Both the position numbers and the translations under genes were made by a program. Under the pieces are notes generated by a model that saw only the letters and a program-made list of their open reading frames with translations, made no database searches and was not told the DNA's origin. From Mustela lutreola (taxonomy: Eukaryota > Chordata > Mammalia > Carnivora > Mustelidae), in the NCBI RefSeq assembly GCF_030435805.1, contig NC_081298.1, positions 29,004,501 to 29,068,500 of the forward strand: a stretch of DNA of 64,000 bases, given 5' to 3'. How positions within the stretch are numbered: the first letter of the stretch is position 1; the number at the start of each line of letters is the position of its first letter. Shown piece after piece: positions 20,656 through 40,049 of the stretch.

Positions 20656-21854
20656 GGGGGTCGCAGGGAGCTCTAGGGGCCTGTGTGCATGCTTGGGGGT
20701 GTGTGTGTGTGCAAGTGCGGGCTGCCAGAGCAGAGAAAGAACCCCCACGAGGCCTCTGCTGCTGCGCGCGGTGTGAGGGGGCTATGCCGCCATTATGCCT
20801 CACGTTCACTCAGCACTTGCCACCGACTCGTCCTCTTAGGTGGGATTCCCTGGAACGGAGCTAAAATGGGGATCTGGGAGCATGTGAAAGTCTTCCCTGG
20901 AAGAAAAGCCGTGAGGGAGGCAGGACAGGGCCGGGCCAAGAGCTGAGAACGATCCCAGCAGGGAGCTCTGGAGCTTGAAGTTCACCCCAGTTGGACCAGG
21001 GACAAGGAGAAAGCTAGAATACCTCCAGGCCAGTCAGTCCTTGGTCACAGGCTGCCAAAGCAGGACAGAGCATGGAAGCCCTGTGTCAGGCAGCTCCCAG
21101 TTGGCCAAGAGCAGTATTTGGGGGAGGCCGCCAGCTATTAGCAGACAACTTTCCCTTCAGTCAGGGGATGGGGGCACTGGCTGCTGAGAAGGTTCTCGAT
21201 GGGACAGGAAGGGCCTCCACCCTAGCCATCTCTCGTACCTCCAGAACAGGGGCTAAGCCTTTGTGGGACCACTATTTCCTGGGTGGCAAGCATGCCCCTT
21301 GTGTTTCCTGCTGGGCTGTTTGGGAGTGTCCCGGGCTTTGACAAACAAAGGGGAGGATCTGTGCAGGGAGATGGATGAGGCCGGCAGTGCTCAGCAGCAG
21401 AGGTGGACATGTGACCAGGGAAACCTTAAGAGCGGTCACTCACTGCCGGGGTGATGGGTGGTTGTCTCCACTGGCTCTGCTGACCCAGGCCCCAGGCTGT
21501 TGTCCCAACCCTCTTGTGCCTGTCGTTCCCCTCCCCAACCAAGTTGGGCCATTTCCTTTCTCACCTCCCTGATCAGGTAGCACCCTCAGCAGGTCCCAGT
21601 CTCTGGACTGGGGAGGGGGAGTGCTGGCAGTCTTGCTGTCCCTTTAGTCTCCTTCTAAGACATCATCTTGGCATCAATACCTGCTTTCCTTGGGCCTTCC
21701 CTTTTCATACCCAAGAGCCAATTTCCAAAACACAACAAAAAGCACTGAGCCTGCTCTGTTCTCCCTCTGAACTGCTAAATCTGAAATGTACACAGAAAGG
21801 TAACTTTCTTTGCCCCGAAGTCAACTTTATCTGATATTCAGGTAGCCACTCCTG

Positions 21855-21958
21855 TAGCGCCTGGCTGGCTCCCTGCCTGGAGCGTGCAGCTCTGATCTCA
21901 GGGTTGTGGGTTCGAGCCCTGTGTTGGGTGCAGAGATTACTTAAAAATAAAATCTTTA
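21855..21958 (+). mobile_element. Short Can-SINE variant, plus strand
   Basis: 'gcgcctggctggctccctgc' to 'gagattacttaaaaataaaa' with A-rich tail. Confidence 0.8.
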
Positions 21959-22489
21959 GGGGAGAAAAAAAAGCCTCTCCTACTTTCTTAATATATCCTT
22001 TTCCAGGCTTTTACTTTCAAGGTGTCTGTATCTTTACACTGAAAGTGAGTTTGATACCGTCTATAGCGGTGTCCCATCTTGTAATCCACTCGGCCAATCA
22101 GCTGGGCACTTAAGTGTACTTTTCATTATGTATATTAAACTCTGATGAATAAAAACAATCTTTTTGTTCGGAAAAAGGTGACGCTGTACAAGGAGAGCTG
22201 GAGGTGGGAGCAGAGAGATGGGAGATGGGGCGTTGAATTCCTCCCAGTAATCTGAGACTGAAAGTATGAGAGAGAGACAGACACAGCGACAGCTCAAGAA
22301 AGAGAGACAACAGAACAGCCCAGCACTGGGCAGGCTTACCTAACAGGAGGCTACCTGGATGTCTTTGTGCTGAATTTACATGTTAGTAACTGCCCCATCC
22401 CTGACCTTACAAACTTTCCTCTGAATCAGTGGGCTGGGTGCCTGATGAATGCATTTCAGAGGTTTCTTTGCAAGCTAGGGTATAGTTAG

Positions 22490-22821
22490 GCTGTTTTTGT
22501 TTGTTTGTTTGTTTGTTTTAAAGATTTATTTATTTATTTGACAGACAGAGGTCACAAGTAGGCAGAGAAGCAGGTAGAGAGAGAAGGGAGGAAGCAGACT
22601 CCCTGCAGAGCAGAGAGCCCGACGTGGGGCTCCATCCCAGGACCCTGGGACTTGACCTGAGCAGAAGGCAGAGGCTTTAACCCACTGAGCCACCCAGGCG
22701 CCCCTTGTTTTTTTGTTTTAATTTTAATTTCTTTAAGTAATCACTACACCCAATGTGGGGCTTGAACTCACAACCAGGAGATCAAGAGTTGCATGTTCCA
22801 CCGAGCCAGCTAGGCATCCCA
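22490..22821 (-). mobile_element. Short Can-SINE variant interrupted by a long Can-SINE
   Basis: The head is at 22740-22820 ('gtaatcactacacccaatgt' to 'gccagctaggcatccc'). The outer flanks GGTATAGTTAG occur at 22479-22489 and 22822-22832, so the intervening long SINE landed in the tail of this copy. A (TTTG)n run is at 22496-22517. Confidence 0.8.
22516..22704 (-). mobile_element. Can-SINE nested in short SINE, minus strand
   Basis: Complete: tail 'aaagatttatttatttattt', GAGAG block, head ending 'cacccaggcgcccc'. Confidence 0.92.
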
Positions 22822-23710
22822 GGTATAGTTAGATTTTGCCAGTGGGTTGGAGATTACAAAGTGGCAGGAAGGGAGAAATTATTCTGCTTCAGGCTCTGGC
22901 CATAGCAAGTGGTCGCAAGTGATCCCAGGTGGCAGCGGGAGGTCTGGAGCCCAGTTTCTAGGTAAAACTCCCTTCTCTCTTTTCATCATCCAGCTCTTCC
23001 AAAACTTTATATCCAATGTCCAGCATTTCATTTTTCTCTGCTTGAAATCCCTGAGTGAGCGATTTCCCTGGCAAGACACAGGCTGACACATAATTTGCCC
23101 CTCAGTCTAAAAGAAACGAATCAAATCTTGTCATTTACCAACCCTCTCCAAAAATGGCTGTCGAAAGAAATTTAAACATGCCCAGCTATCCTCTCTTCCT
23201 TGGCTGGTCTCTCCTGCTTGGAGCTCTCTGTCCATACCCCACACTTGGTTCACCTCCCATCAACCCCTCGAGAACCTTCACCTCTGTTGCATCCTTGATG
23301 TCCGAGTCCCTGCTGAAAGGCAGTATTTCACACCCAAGTATGTAAGCCCATCTGTGCTCCCACAGAAACCAGCCTCCGCCTCAGCATGCCTCACACCGCA
23401 CGCACTGAACTATCCCCTCTCTTCGCTGGGAGCCCCAGGAGGTTGGGAGGGCCCGGCTTATCCTTGACTCCTTGCATGCTTGGCCCTGAACACGGTGCCT
23501 TGTGATGGCTGGAGGAGCTGCTCTGGTAAGCCCTAGGTTCAGGAAGAACCCAGGCGGGATCTTTCCACACCATTTCTCCAGACGTCAATCGACGAACGCA
23601 AGCAAATATGCGAGGAATAGGATCGGGGAGAAGGGGAAACTGAGGACTGGCCCAGCGGCAGGACCTGGGATACAGAGACCACAGGAAGACTGGCTGAGGT
23701 GCCAAGTAGC

Positions 23711-23716
23711 TTTAAT
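23711..23716 (-). promoter_or_regulatory. CPXM1: CPXM1 polyadenylation signal ATTAAA
   Basis: On the minus strand ATTAAA lies about 100 bases after the CPXM1 stop; the 3' end is expected near 23695. Confidence 0.6.
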
Positions 23717-23814
23717 GAGCCTGAGCACCTCTTCCCCCATTCTGTCCCTCCCTCCTTCAGTTCCGGACAGGTCCAGCCTGCCCAAGGCTCGAGGGCTCTT
23801 CCCCTGGACACATG

Positions 23815-30019
<6,205 letters not shown>

Positions 30020-30389
30020 GGCGGGATCCAAAGGTGCGGACGCGCGGGGCTCGCGTTGGTCGGTGGGTTCGTCTCTTCCTGCCCGGTGCTCTAGAGCCCC
30101 CCGCCCCTTCCTGCCGCCGCCACACGCCCCCTGCGGCTCCGCCCGCCCACAGCCCTCTCGCTGGCTTCGGACCCTGGAGGGGAGGGGATATGAGAGGAGG
30201 GGAGGGTCCAGGCGGAGCGCGCGGGGCGCACCCCCGGAGCGGCCTCCCGGGGTCTCCGCACCCACCGGCCCAGCCCCGCCCCATCCGGCGTCCCGAGCTC
30301 ACCCGCCCCACTCTGGCGCTGCGGTCTGCAGTTCGCACAGCCCCTCGGCACCCCTCCCTGATTTCACTAAACCCTGTGAGGCGCCCGGC

Positions 30390-30540
30390 CCACAGTGGGC
30401 ACCTACTTTGCACCGTGTACCACGCCGGGCGCTTTGCACATGGCCTCTCAATCAAACCTCATTTTACAAACAGGTAAACTGAGTCTCAGAGCTCCCTACT
30501 GACTTGGCCAAGATAGCACAGCTGAGAACTTTGGGGAGGA
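30390..30540 (+). repeat. MIR SINE
   Basis: 'gggcacctactttgcaccgt', 'cattttacaaacaggtaaac' and 'tgacttggccaagatagcac' follow the MIR consensus in order. Confidence 0.75.
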
Positions 30541-31219
30541 AACTACTACCCGAGAGGGAAATCCATCCAGAGCTACAGGCCCCCTCCCAGGGCGGATGGG
30601 TCAGAAAGAAGAGGGGAAACCGAGGCACGGGGTGGGGCGGCGATCAAGGGGAGGACCAGCCCGCCCTCCAGGAATCCTTCTGAAAGACAACTCGAGGGGC
30701 CCAGCCAGAGACCGCGCTTCCCACCGCCAACCCCCTCCTCCGGCCCCGCCTCTCTTCTCTCCTCCTTCCCCTTCCCTCCCCTCCTCCTTTGCTCGCCGGC
30801 TGCCACGTTCCGGGGTTACATAACTCGAGGAGAGAAGCCGGAGCAGATACCCAGACGGCTGGGGACTGAGGTGGAGGGACCCGGCCTGATGCTCGCCAGT
30901 TCCGCCCTCTCCGCCGCCTCCCCTACCGCCGCCTCATTTTCCTCTGGGGGCCGGCAGCCTGGGTCTCTGCGGGCGGGGGCTGCCCCAGATCCGGGGATTC
31001 CAGAGCACAGAGCCTTTCCCATCCCGGTTCGCTAGCCCTCTCTAACTCCCCCACGCCAGATCGCCTCCCAGAAGGATGGCAGTGGGTCCGCTCCGCGCCA
31101 CTGGCCGGTGCTTTGTACTTGCGAGAAGCCCGCTGGGGAGATACTGCCATCCCCACCAAGGAAGCGTTGCCCAGACGTGGCCAGGAAGCCTCTGGAGCGT
31201 GTGCCGCCCTGAGCGATGA

Positions 31220-31263
31220 TTTTTATTTTATTTTATTTTATTTTATTTTATTTTATTTTATTT
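31220..31263. repeat. (TTTTA)n microsatellite
   Basis: About eight to nine perfect TTTTA units. Confidence 0.95.
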
Positions 31264-31989
31264 GTAGGGTCTCTATGTAAAGAATCTGAATCACCCCAAA
31301 TCACCATACCGACGGCTCAATCTCACGTGATCTCTCGAAAGAAATCCCACGCCGAACCCCTGGAACTAGGTCCCCAGGGGCGACCTCACAAACACCAGCT
31401 CTGGAGCCCCTCGAGGTATCTGGCCCAACCCCGAAAGGAGTAACCGGGATAGGGCCCATGGGGTACCTCTTCTGCCCTGGAGCGCCCTACCTGTATAGCT
31501 AGGTCCCAGGCACCAGGGGGAATTAGAAAAAGACACCAAAGGAGCGCCAAAGCCAAGGGTTCAGGAAGCGCTGGGTTCCCTGGGTCAGGGGTAGAAAGAC
31601 AATATTGTACACTGAAGTTTCCTCCGGGGGTGTGAGGTCAGGACAGGCTCCCATAGAGCTAGAAGTGAGTCTGAGCAGGTCCTGAGGGCTGCTCCCCTTC
31701 CTCGAAAGCCCAGTCTGGCCACTACTCTGTCTCTGGCCCCAACCTCACCCAAGTTTGCCAGGCAGGTGTGAGGGGGTAGAGGGGGGACCCGGCTAGAACA
31801 TCTCAGCCTCCTGAGGCTCCCACCCACAGCAGCTAAATCAGGTCAGGTTCTTCCTCACTTCAGTCCCTGGGGGCTCACCTGTGAGGCCCTTCCTGACAGA
31901 GTTCTTCCCCACCCACACCTTTCCCACCTCAGCACCCTGGGCTCTTCCCCTGGCTTGCATGCCTCCAGCGCACTGGCATCTTAGCAGTA

Positions 31990-32570
31990 CCTCCAATGCA
32001 CCAGCCCCATCCAGCCTCAGGGCTTTTGCACTGGTTCGCCAAGTTTGCGTCCTGGTCCTACAGATTGCTTTTCTGAGTATTTTTTTTTTTAAGATTTTAT
32101 TTATTTATTTGACAGAGAGAGATCACAAGTAGGCAGAGAGGCAGGCAGAGAGAGAGGAGGAAGCAGGCTCCCTGCTGAGCAGAGAGCCTGATGTGGGACT
32201 CAATCCCAGGACCCTGAGATCATGACCTGAGCCGAAGGCAGCAGCTTAACACACTGAACCACCCAGGCGCCCCTACAGATTGCTTTTCATTGTCACCTGT
32301 TTCAAAAGCCTTCGCTGACCATTCTGGTGAAAGCAAGCCCCATCCTCTACACACACTCTATCCTCACACCCCGTTTTATTATCTTATTTGTCTTCAAGGC
32401 TTTCAACACTGTTTGAGATTATCTTGTTTTGTTATGTGTTATGTATTCACTGTCTGGGTCCCTGCTCCCAGCAAGGTTAAACAACACCCCAGAAGAGCTT
32501 TTTGTGCCCAGATGTTCACCGCTCAGGGCATAGAACAGCACCTGGTCCCTAGTCAATGCTCAAAAATGAT
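31990..32570 (+). repeat. L2 LINE 3' end, interrupted by a SINE
   Basis: 'cctcagggcttttgcactgg', 'cttcgctgaccattctggtg', 'ccgttttattatcttatttg' and 'catagaacagcacctggtcc' match the L2 3' region in order. A Can-SINE splits it at 32074-32272. Confidence 0.7.
32074..32272 (-). mobile_element. Can-SINE, minus strand, inserted in L2
   Basis: Complete copy flanked by CTACAGATTGCTTTTC (32058-32073 and 32273-32288). Confidence 0.93.
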
Positions 32571-32577
32571 CTGCATA

Positions 32578-32742
32578 AGGGCATTTGGGTGGCTCAGTCA
32601 TGTAAGCATCCAACTCTTGATTTTGGCTCAGGTCATGATCTCATGGGTCACGAGATCCAGCCCCAGTCAGGCTCTGTGCTCAGTGGGCTTGAGATTCTTT
32701 CCCTCTGCCCCTCCCCACCACTTGCACTGCTGGCTAAATCAA
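32578..32742 (+). mobile_element. Can-SINE, older subfamily, plus strand
   Basis: 'gcatttgggtggctcagtca', 'atccaactcttgattttggc' and 'gctctgtgctcagtgggctt', with a degraded tail. Confidence 0.75.
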
Positions 32743-32949
32743 TCATTCCTTGGGTGGGGGGCAGAGTATCTGTGTAATATATTCAAGGTTAGAGAAAACT
32801 GAGCAGGGATAAGGTGGACTGACTATCCCCAACAGCACGAGTTTCTGTGGGAGAGGAGATGCCAGGGCAATGAACTAGGAGACCTGACCCCCACAAGGGA
32901 CTGGCAGGATGGCCACTCCCGGCCAATCCCGTAGGGGCTTGGAACTGTG

Positions 32950-34828
32950 GAATGCTGGTACCCTCTATTACCTCTGTTGCCATTTCTTAATTTTTCTATG
33001 TCTAAATGTTATCTTTAGGTTTCCTGCTATGGAATTAAGGATTTTGCTTTCCTACCACCCTCCCCAACACGTATCTCCAAGCGCACAAACAAACTCCTTC
33101 CATCCTTCCAAAGAGCTAAGTCACTGGAGTCAATATTCAGTGCTTATATTATGACCATGTAAATATTATTGTCCAACTTTGTGTGTTTCTGAAGTTAGCA
33201 ATTGCTTTGTTTTATCATTTGTTTGGTTTTCTAGGCATCGATTACTAATTTAATCCCAAAGCGACCAACAGAACTGAACATTTTGAACATCTCTAAAAAC
33301 CAGAGATAATCTCATTTTCTCCTGGAGACATGCCTCCTGGAGCATCTGGCTTTTGATTCCAGCCCGGGTTGTTTGCTTTCTTCACTCGGAAGCACAGCTG
33401 ACACCCTGAGCCTCTTTCATCATTGCTTTCCTGTGTTTAGCCTCATTTCTTGACTCCCATATTGTCCCCTTAGTTTAATGCCTTGTTATGCTGAGACACA
33501 TCCTCCAGTAACTTTCTAGAAAAGAGTGTATGTGAGGTCAGATTTTTGAGAATGTGCATGGCTTAAAATGTCTTTATTCTACTCTCATACTTGAGAATCA
33601 TTTGGCCATATCTATGTTTTTAGGTTGGAAATTATTTTCCCTCAGAATTCTGCGGGCATTGCTTTATTACACTGGGAGGAGCCAGAGCAAAAACAATCAA
33701 TGAATGGTCCCAAGAGCCAGGGGCATTGGCTCTTTGTCAATGTCAAGTTCACCAGGCTTGAGTCTTTGGACAGGGGCTGCTAGAGGTAGATATGCTGCCT
33801 GATTCCTGCATCTCCTCTCTGAGGGGCTGTATGGCCACCAGCCCCAACATTTTTTCCTCGAAGTATGATATGTGGACAAGGATTCTGTTCTTAGTTACGA
33901 TCTCTTTCACTCTAGCCTCGTAAGTCACTAATCTGAGATGGGCTGGAACCTCTGTAGCCACCAGCCATTTACTGATCATCATGGGGATAGGCTTCCTTTT
34001 CAGATGATCAATCCCTTCCTTATATGTTCATTTGCCTTACTTTCATTCTCAGAGGGGAACTCTAACTTTCAGTTTGGGGGTTACTATGGTGCAGTCCTCT
34101 TACATTATCGGTGCCGTTTCTGGAATCTCAGTACATGGAGCGCTTCCCACAGACCACAGGGCTTAGAAACAGCCCCCTCCTGCCCCACCCTATAGCAGTT
34201 CCATGGCAGCCCAGCCCCAGAAAGTTTCATGGTGCTTCCGGGAAGAGCCGGTCTCTGCATTTCAGGGCTTCAGTCCTGAAAATCCCCCCACAGGGGCCCA
34301 CAGGCAGCCCCCAGCTCTCAGGGGAGAGAGAGCTGCCGACAAGAAGATTGAATGATTGTCCCTGGACACATAGCTCTGGGAACCCACAGGAGAAAGAAAG
34401 CAGCCCTTCCCCTCTTGCTCAACTGCCCACTTAGAATGCCTTTCTGGTAACTCAGATCCTCGCTGGGGCGTCCTGGGGCAGGGAATTTGCGAAGGCAAGA
34501 GGATGAGTCTTGGTTCTCAGAAATTATTGACTCCCTTCTGCCCAAGTCCCGCCTAAGCCACCAACTGCTTAGGAGGCCAAAACCAGCAGCAGCCAGCTCT
34601 GTACCCCAGGGCTCCACATAGCAGTAGGTCACAATGCCCCAGCTGCCCAGTCCCAGAACAGCTGACTGAAGGGGGAGGTGAGGAGGGTGTGGAGGGGGTG
34701 TGTGTGGGGTGGGGGAGATTCCCACGGAGCGGTCTAGAGTGTCTGCCAGGGCCTCACCCTCTCCCACACACCCTCCCACCCCTACTCTCTCCCAACACTA
34801 GTCCTTCCTGTCCCCTCCACCTCCCTCC
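32950..34828. other. Gene-free stretch upstream of C20orf141
   Basis: About 33180-33660 is AT-rich and looks like an unassigned ancient repeat ('ttaggttggaaattattttc'). The block 33697-33982 has open frames on the minus strand that match no protein I recognise. The rest shows no gene or element I can support. Confidence 0.4.
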
Positions 34829-34931
34829 ATGACCCAGCTCTGCTTACCCAGGCCCAAAGCCCTTGCTTATCCTACCCAGTCCTTCCCAGAGGCCTGCGTA
34901 CTGGCGAAGGGTCCTATAGTCCAGTGGGTCC

Positions 34932-35425
34932 ATGTATGTCCCCCTGGGGCCTAGCACGGCCCAGCTCTGGGACAGCGTCCTAGGGTGGGGGGCACTGGGG
35001 CTGACGATTCGTGCAGTCTCTTCCCCAGCTGGCCCAGCCTTGCTGCTGCTGCTGCTCCTGGTCAGCTTCCTGGCCTTTGACCTGCTCCACTGGTGAGTGT
35101 GCAAGCAGCCTGGCAGGTAGACAGGAGTAGGCAGGCCAGCAAGCGGTCCACTTCCCGAAGCCCGGCCACCGCCCTCTCTCTCCGCAGGCCCACAGGCCGC
35201 CCCCAGCCACAGCTCACACTTCTCCCGGGAGGCCAGATTCAGGGGGCCGGCGAGGGTCCAGGACAGCAGGCGGCTGTACTCCCACCTCCAGGGACAGTCA
35301 CAGGACGACTCAGCCCCCAAGAGGCTCTGCTCCTGCTTCTCCTGGGCCTGGGGCTGCTCCTGGGAGTCCGCGGCATGCCCTGGGCCCTGCTTGGCCTGGC
35401 TTTCTGCCTCCATCCTTGGGCCTGA
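34932..35425 (+). CDS. C20orf141: C20orf141 orthologue, N-terminal frame disrupted
   Basis: Small predicted membrane protein of unknown function; human about 165 residues (from memory). Exons are 34829-35092 (donor TG|GTGAGT) and 35188-35425 (acceptor CCGCAG), stop TGA at 35423. The ancestral start ATG at 34829 gives MTQLCLPRPKA, but the reading frame then slips twice relative to human. The piece like human RGLGAGEGSG is read from 34888 in another frame, and the piece GPSTAQLWDSVL from 34947 in a third. Two single-base losses explain this: one between about 34862 and 34888, one at 34945-34952. From an in-frame ATG at 34932 the frame is open to the stop (132 residues), keeping the hydrophobic segments ALLLLLLLVSFLAFDLL and ALLLLLLGLGLLLGV and the ending FCLHPWA. 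Either a pseudogene in the making or a shortened protein. TMEM239 follows on the same strand. Confidence 0.75.
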
Positions 35426-36009
35426 GCGCCCTCCAGAAATACACTGACCATGCTGCTTCCCCAGATCACCTTTCCCTCTGTCCTGGGTTGAGCAGGCAGT
35501 AGGGTACCCCTTTATCTCCGGCCTGAACTGCAGGGGACTTTTGGTATCTTGGTCTAAGTCTGAGACAGAAATAGAAGGCGAGCTAAGGGACAGGGAGCCC
35601 GGGGCAGGTGGTGGCTGCCACCTCTGAGCTTGTGAGTTGTGGGTGGCCAATCTGGCCTCTTCTGTGGTTCCAGAGAGTGAGTGTCTGGAAAGACTTACAA
35701 GAGAACAGAGTGGGACTGGATATCAGTTAGCAGGGTGGGAACAGGGATCCAAAGAGGGCTTCCCACAAGAAAGCACAAGCATCTGCCTCTGCGGGCTCAC
35801 CAGACCCCCCTACCAGCCTGCCGGGTCCATGGAGAGAGATTCAGGTGAGCCTCCCATCCTGCAGTGGCTCCTCTCTTGGCTGGACCCCACCCCCACCCGG
35901 GTCACAATGGGGATCCTTAGTGGGGGGCGGGCTGGGAAGAGGGGTGAGGGACACTGGGGGCTCTGCTTGGGCTCCTAGGCCATCCTGGGTGCTGCAGGAA
36001 GCAACATGA

Positions 36010-36633
<624 letters not shown>

Positions 36634-38317
36634 AAGGGCAACCCCATGCCGCTGCCTGTGTCTCTTGAGCCCTGGCCTAGGGCCTGAGCCCCCCCCCCCC
36701 GGGGTGGGGGCAGTGGCTTCAGCAGCCCCACTCCCACAACGCCCCCTCCCCAACCCTCCAGTCCCTAGCCCTGCTTGGGCCAGGCGTGATGTGGCCAGAG
36801 CTGGCCAGGGAGTTTGGCCTCACCTCTAGCCACCTCCCTCCAGCCGATGTTACAGGTACTTGGTGTGGGGCTTTGAGAAGAGGGGCAGGGCGGAAGGGTG
36901 AGCAGGGCCAGAGCTTGGCTGAGCTGTAGAGAGTTCCTGCAAGGGTGTGGTGACACCATGAGGGCTCCCTTGGTAACTGGCAGCCGCTTTTTCTTGAAGC
37001 TCTCAGATGCCTCAGGTGCAGATCATTGAGAACTTCTAGCTAGGTAGCCCTGGGCTGGCCATTCTTTCCACTAACCCTCCCTCTTTCCCTGAGCTCTAGA
37101 AAGGGCCCACTGACAGAAACCTAGCTGAGAGAGGGCTGGCCAGGAGCCCCATGAGACCTCAACTAACTCACCTCCTGCTCCTTTCTGCCCAGACATCCCC
37201 CACTCCTTAGAGTCCCTACCTTCTGCCTCAGTGAGCATCCCCAAGTCTGGGAAGTGGGCCAGCTAGGGTAGTGAGCATCCCAGAGGAGACCTACTTTAAG
37301 ATTCCTAAGGTCTGTGATGGAAAAATGAACAAGAAGTCCCATTTCCCCACACAATATGTGGCTATGCCCAATTAATTCTTTTGGATTTAGTGGGTTCCAG
37401 CCCTGTCATGGGGTTGTGGCGAGTCAAAGGCAATACCATCTTTGTGTGAGGGACTTTGTAAAGACCAGAAAACTGTAAGATCTTATATTGAAGTCTGAGA
37501 ATAATCTGTAGGCTCCAAGGGTCTTTTGACCCTGAAGGGGGTTGAAAGGGGAAGAGGAAGCTTCCCTAGGCCTTCAGAGAAAAGCTTCGGAGAAATGCAT
37601 ACAGTTTTGGCCCTCCAATGGTAAACAGGGGTGGATGGGTGTGGATGAGATGTAAAAGGTCATGTGACATGAAACCTCGAAACGCGCACATGTTGAGCTC
37701 TCCTGATTGTGAAATGTTTGGGGCTGGGGCCTGGCGCCAGGAGGTTCCTGGACAGCTGTGTGAATGGAGAAAGCAGAGCCCAGGGGTTTCTTTAGCTGTC
37801 CTGACTGCTGCTCACTGCTCCAGAAAGGTCTGGAAGGGGGCATCCCTTCATGCCCAGCATCCTGGCCCTTCACAGAGCAGCTAACCTTCCAAACAAAACC
37901 GTGATCTGATATTACCAAGCAAGGCACATGGGAGATAGTTTTACCCATGGCTCAGACCCACCTGCTGGACCCCTACCCAGTTCCTGACCCTCCCTGTCTT
38001 CCAGTCGTGACCCCACTGGATGTCTAACCCTAAAACTTCTGCTCCTGAAACCCTAGAACCAAAGTTTCCCTCTCCTGCTGCCTAAACATTCAGGCCATGG
38101 GAACCAGCCCCTAGAGCCCAAGTTTATTTTTGCTAAAACCCCTTTGCTGTGGGGTTTCATAACCATGGTCAGAGGCCTTCAGCGTTGGTGCCCCAAACCC
38201 CAGACACAGCCCTTCCTTACTGTTTCCTTGTGGTTCTGCCTCAAATGTGGCCTGGTAGGAAGGGCAAGGCAGGACATGGAGGTGCTGAAGCCTCCTGGTT
38301 CACATGAGCCCTGGGGT

Positions 38318-38600
38318 ATTAGCTGAGGGTGGGTTTGAATCCCAGCACTGTTACTTCCTAGCCCCATGGTCCTGGTGGAAATTGTTAAACCTTAAATTTC
38401 CTTTTCCTGGAGGGTAAAACCAAGGCAAGAACACCTGTTTTAGGGCTCCTGTGGGGCTCGTGGCATGTGAGCAAAATTCCTGGACTGGCTCCTCACGCCA
38501 CACACTGTAGCTATGCTATCCCATTTTAGAGATGAGGAGTCAGACTTAGGATCGCTGTTTGCCAGCACAAAGCCAGCTGGTTTGAATCCTGGTTCACTCC
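38318..38600 (+). repeat. MIR SINE, one or two fragments
   Basis: 'gggtttgaatcccagcactg' and 'cattttagagatgaggagtc' match the MIR body in order, with an insertion or gap between them. Confidence 0.6.
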
Positions 38601-39049
38601 AGTGGGCAACTCCAGCAAACGCGATGGAGGAAATACAACTGAGTGGAAGACGCTGGGGCTTCTCGATGCCTGTTCCTAAGAGCTCCTGTCAGGGATGAAG
38701 CCAGGATGCCAGTCTTGGGTCTCTCATGGACTTGGCTGGTCATTGCTGGCCAATGACATTATTTAAGAGTCTCAGGGCCATTCTGATTAAGGGAGAGAAG
38801 AGGTTTTGGCTTGGACTGGGCACACTGTGGGGATGAAGGCAGGAAGGGCTTGGGAAGAAGCAAGGAGGCCTTCTGTCCTTCCCCACATAAATATATACCT
38901 CCCACCCTCCTGTGTCTGCTGGTAGAGGATAAGGTGGTAGAGCTGGACTGCAGAGCGGATGGGCAATATTTGTCAAATTAGATCAACCCATATCGTGTGA
39001 CCCAGCAATCCAGAATGAAGTCCCAGAGAGGCCCATAAGGGCCTAGCTC

Positions 39050-39210
39050 ATCAGAGTGGTCCCACCAGGACCAGAAGTATAGGTATCACCTGGGAGCTGG
39101 CTAGAAATGCAGAGTCTCAGGCCCCACCCCAGGCCTGTGGAATGAGAGCCTGAATTTTAACAAGATCCCAGGTGCTACACATGCACACAGATGTCTGAGA
39201 AGCACAGCAT
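39050..39210. mobile_element. MER5A-like DNA transposon relic
   Basis: 'gtatcacctgggagctggct', 'aatgcagagtctcaggcccc' and 'aacaagatcccaggtgctac' are typical MER5 text. Confidence 0.65.
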
Positions 39211-40049
39211 CAGGGGCTGTGTTTGAGAGGGATGGTTGTACAATCGGTGGTGGCAGGAGATGGGAGAGGTAAAATAAGGTGGACGAGCACAGTAGTGGGA
39301 GAAGAAGCTATACCTATTGATCTGGAAATCATAGCACTGAGTGACAAGAAACTCACTGAATAAGAAATAATACAATTCCTTTTACACAAATTTAGAATGT
39401 ATGCCAGCAAACCACCCCCGACCCGACACGTGAAAACAAAAGATAGAATGGAAATTCTAGAGGCAGGCAAGAGGAGTGTAGTATACAGAGAAAAGGGAAG
39501 TGAGGGACCTTGGTATCATTAACATAATTCCTGAAATTCCTTTAAATGTAGATAAAGCGACTTGCTAGAGTTAAAAGGCTTAAAAATGCAAGCCTGGGGC
39601 AAATGGACAGGCTGGAATGAAGTTCTAAGCCTTTTCCTATTTGGGCTAAGAAAGGAGATCTGCTCCGTTGGCCTGAGTGACCTGGGCAGGGGGGAGTCGG
39701 TGTCTTTGTTGGGCCTCCCCCACCACAGCCTAGAGCCTGCTCCCAGTCACCCTGGTAGCCTGGCCAGAAGGATAATCAGATCAGGCAGGGGAGAAGGGAC
39801 AGGAGCAGAGGGGGCGTCAGCCTTGAGGGCCATCGCATCTAAGAAAGCAGAGGAGGAGATCTGCTGGGAGGCACCTAGGAGCAGGAGCGTCGGGTAGGAC
39901 TCTCCTCAGCCCCATGTACAGAAAGCACCGAGAAGGAGCGGTCAGGACGGCGGGTCTGAGAGGGGGGTGAAGGGGGCTCAGGAGGGCACCACTGAGACAG
40001 TTGTGCCTGTCAAGACACTGACAGGTAGTCAGTGGCTACCCTAGGGAAG

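Noticed and set aside
33697-33982. Minus-strand frames that look faintly protein-like (VTYEARVKEIVTKNRILVHI)
   Set aside because: Considered as a processed pseudogene, but no parent gene is recognised and no A tail or target duplication is seen.
34844-35650. Minus-strand open frame (268 codons) at C20orf141
   Set aside because: It is antisense to the C20orf141 exons, runs through their splice sites, and has no recognisable domain.
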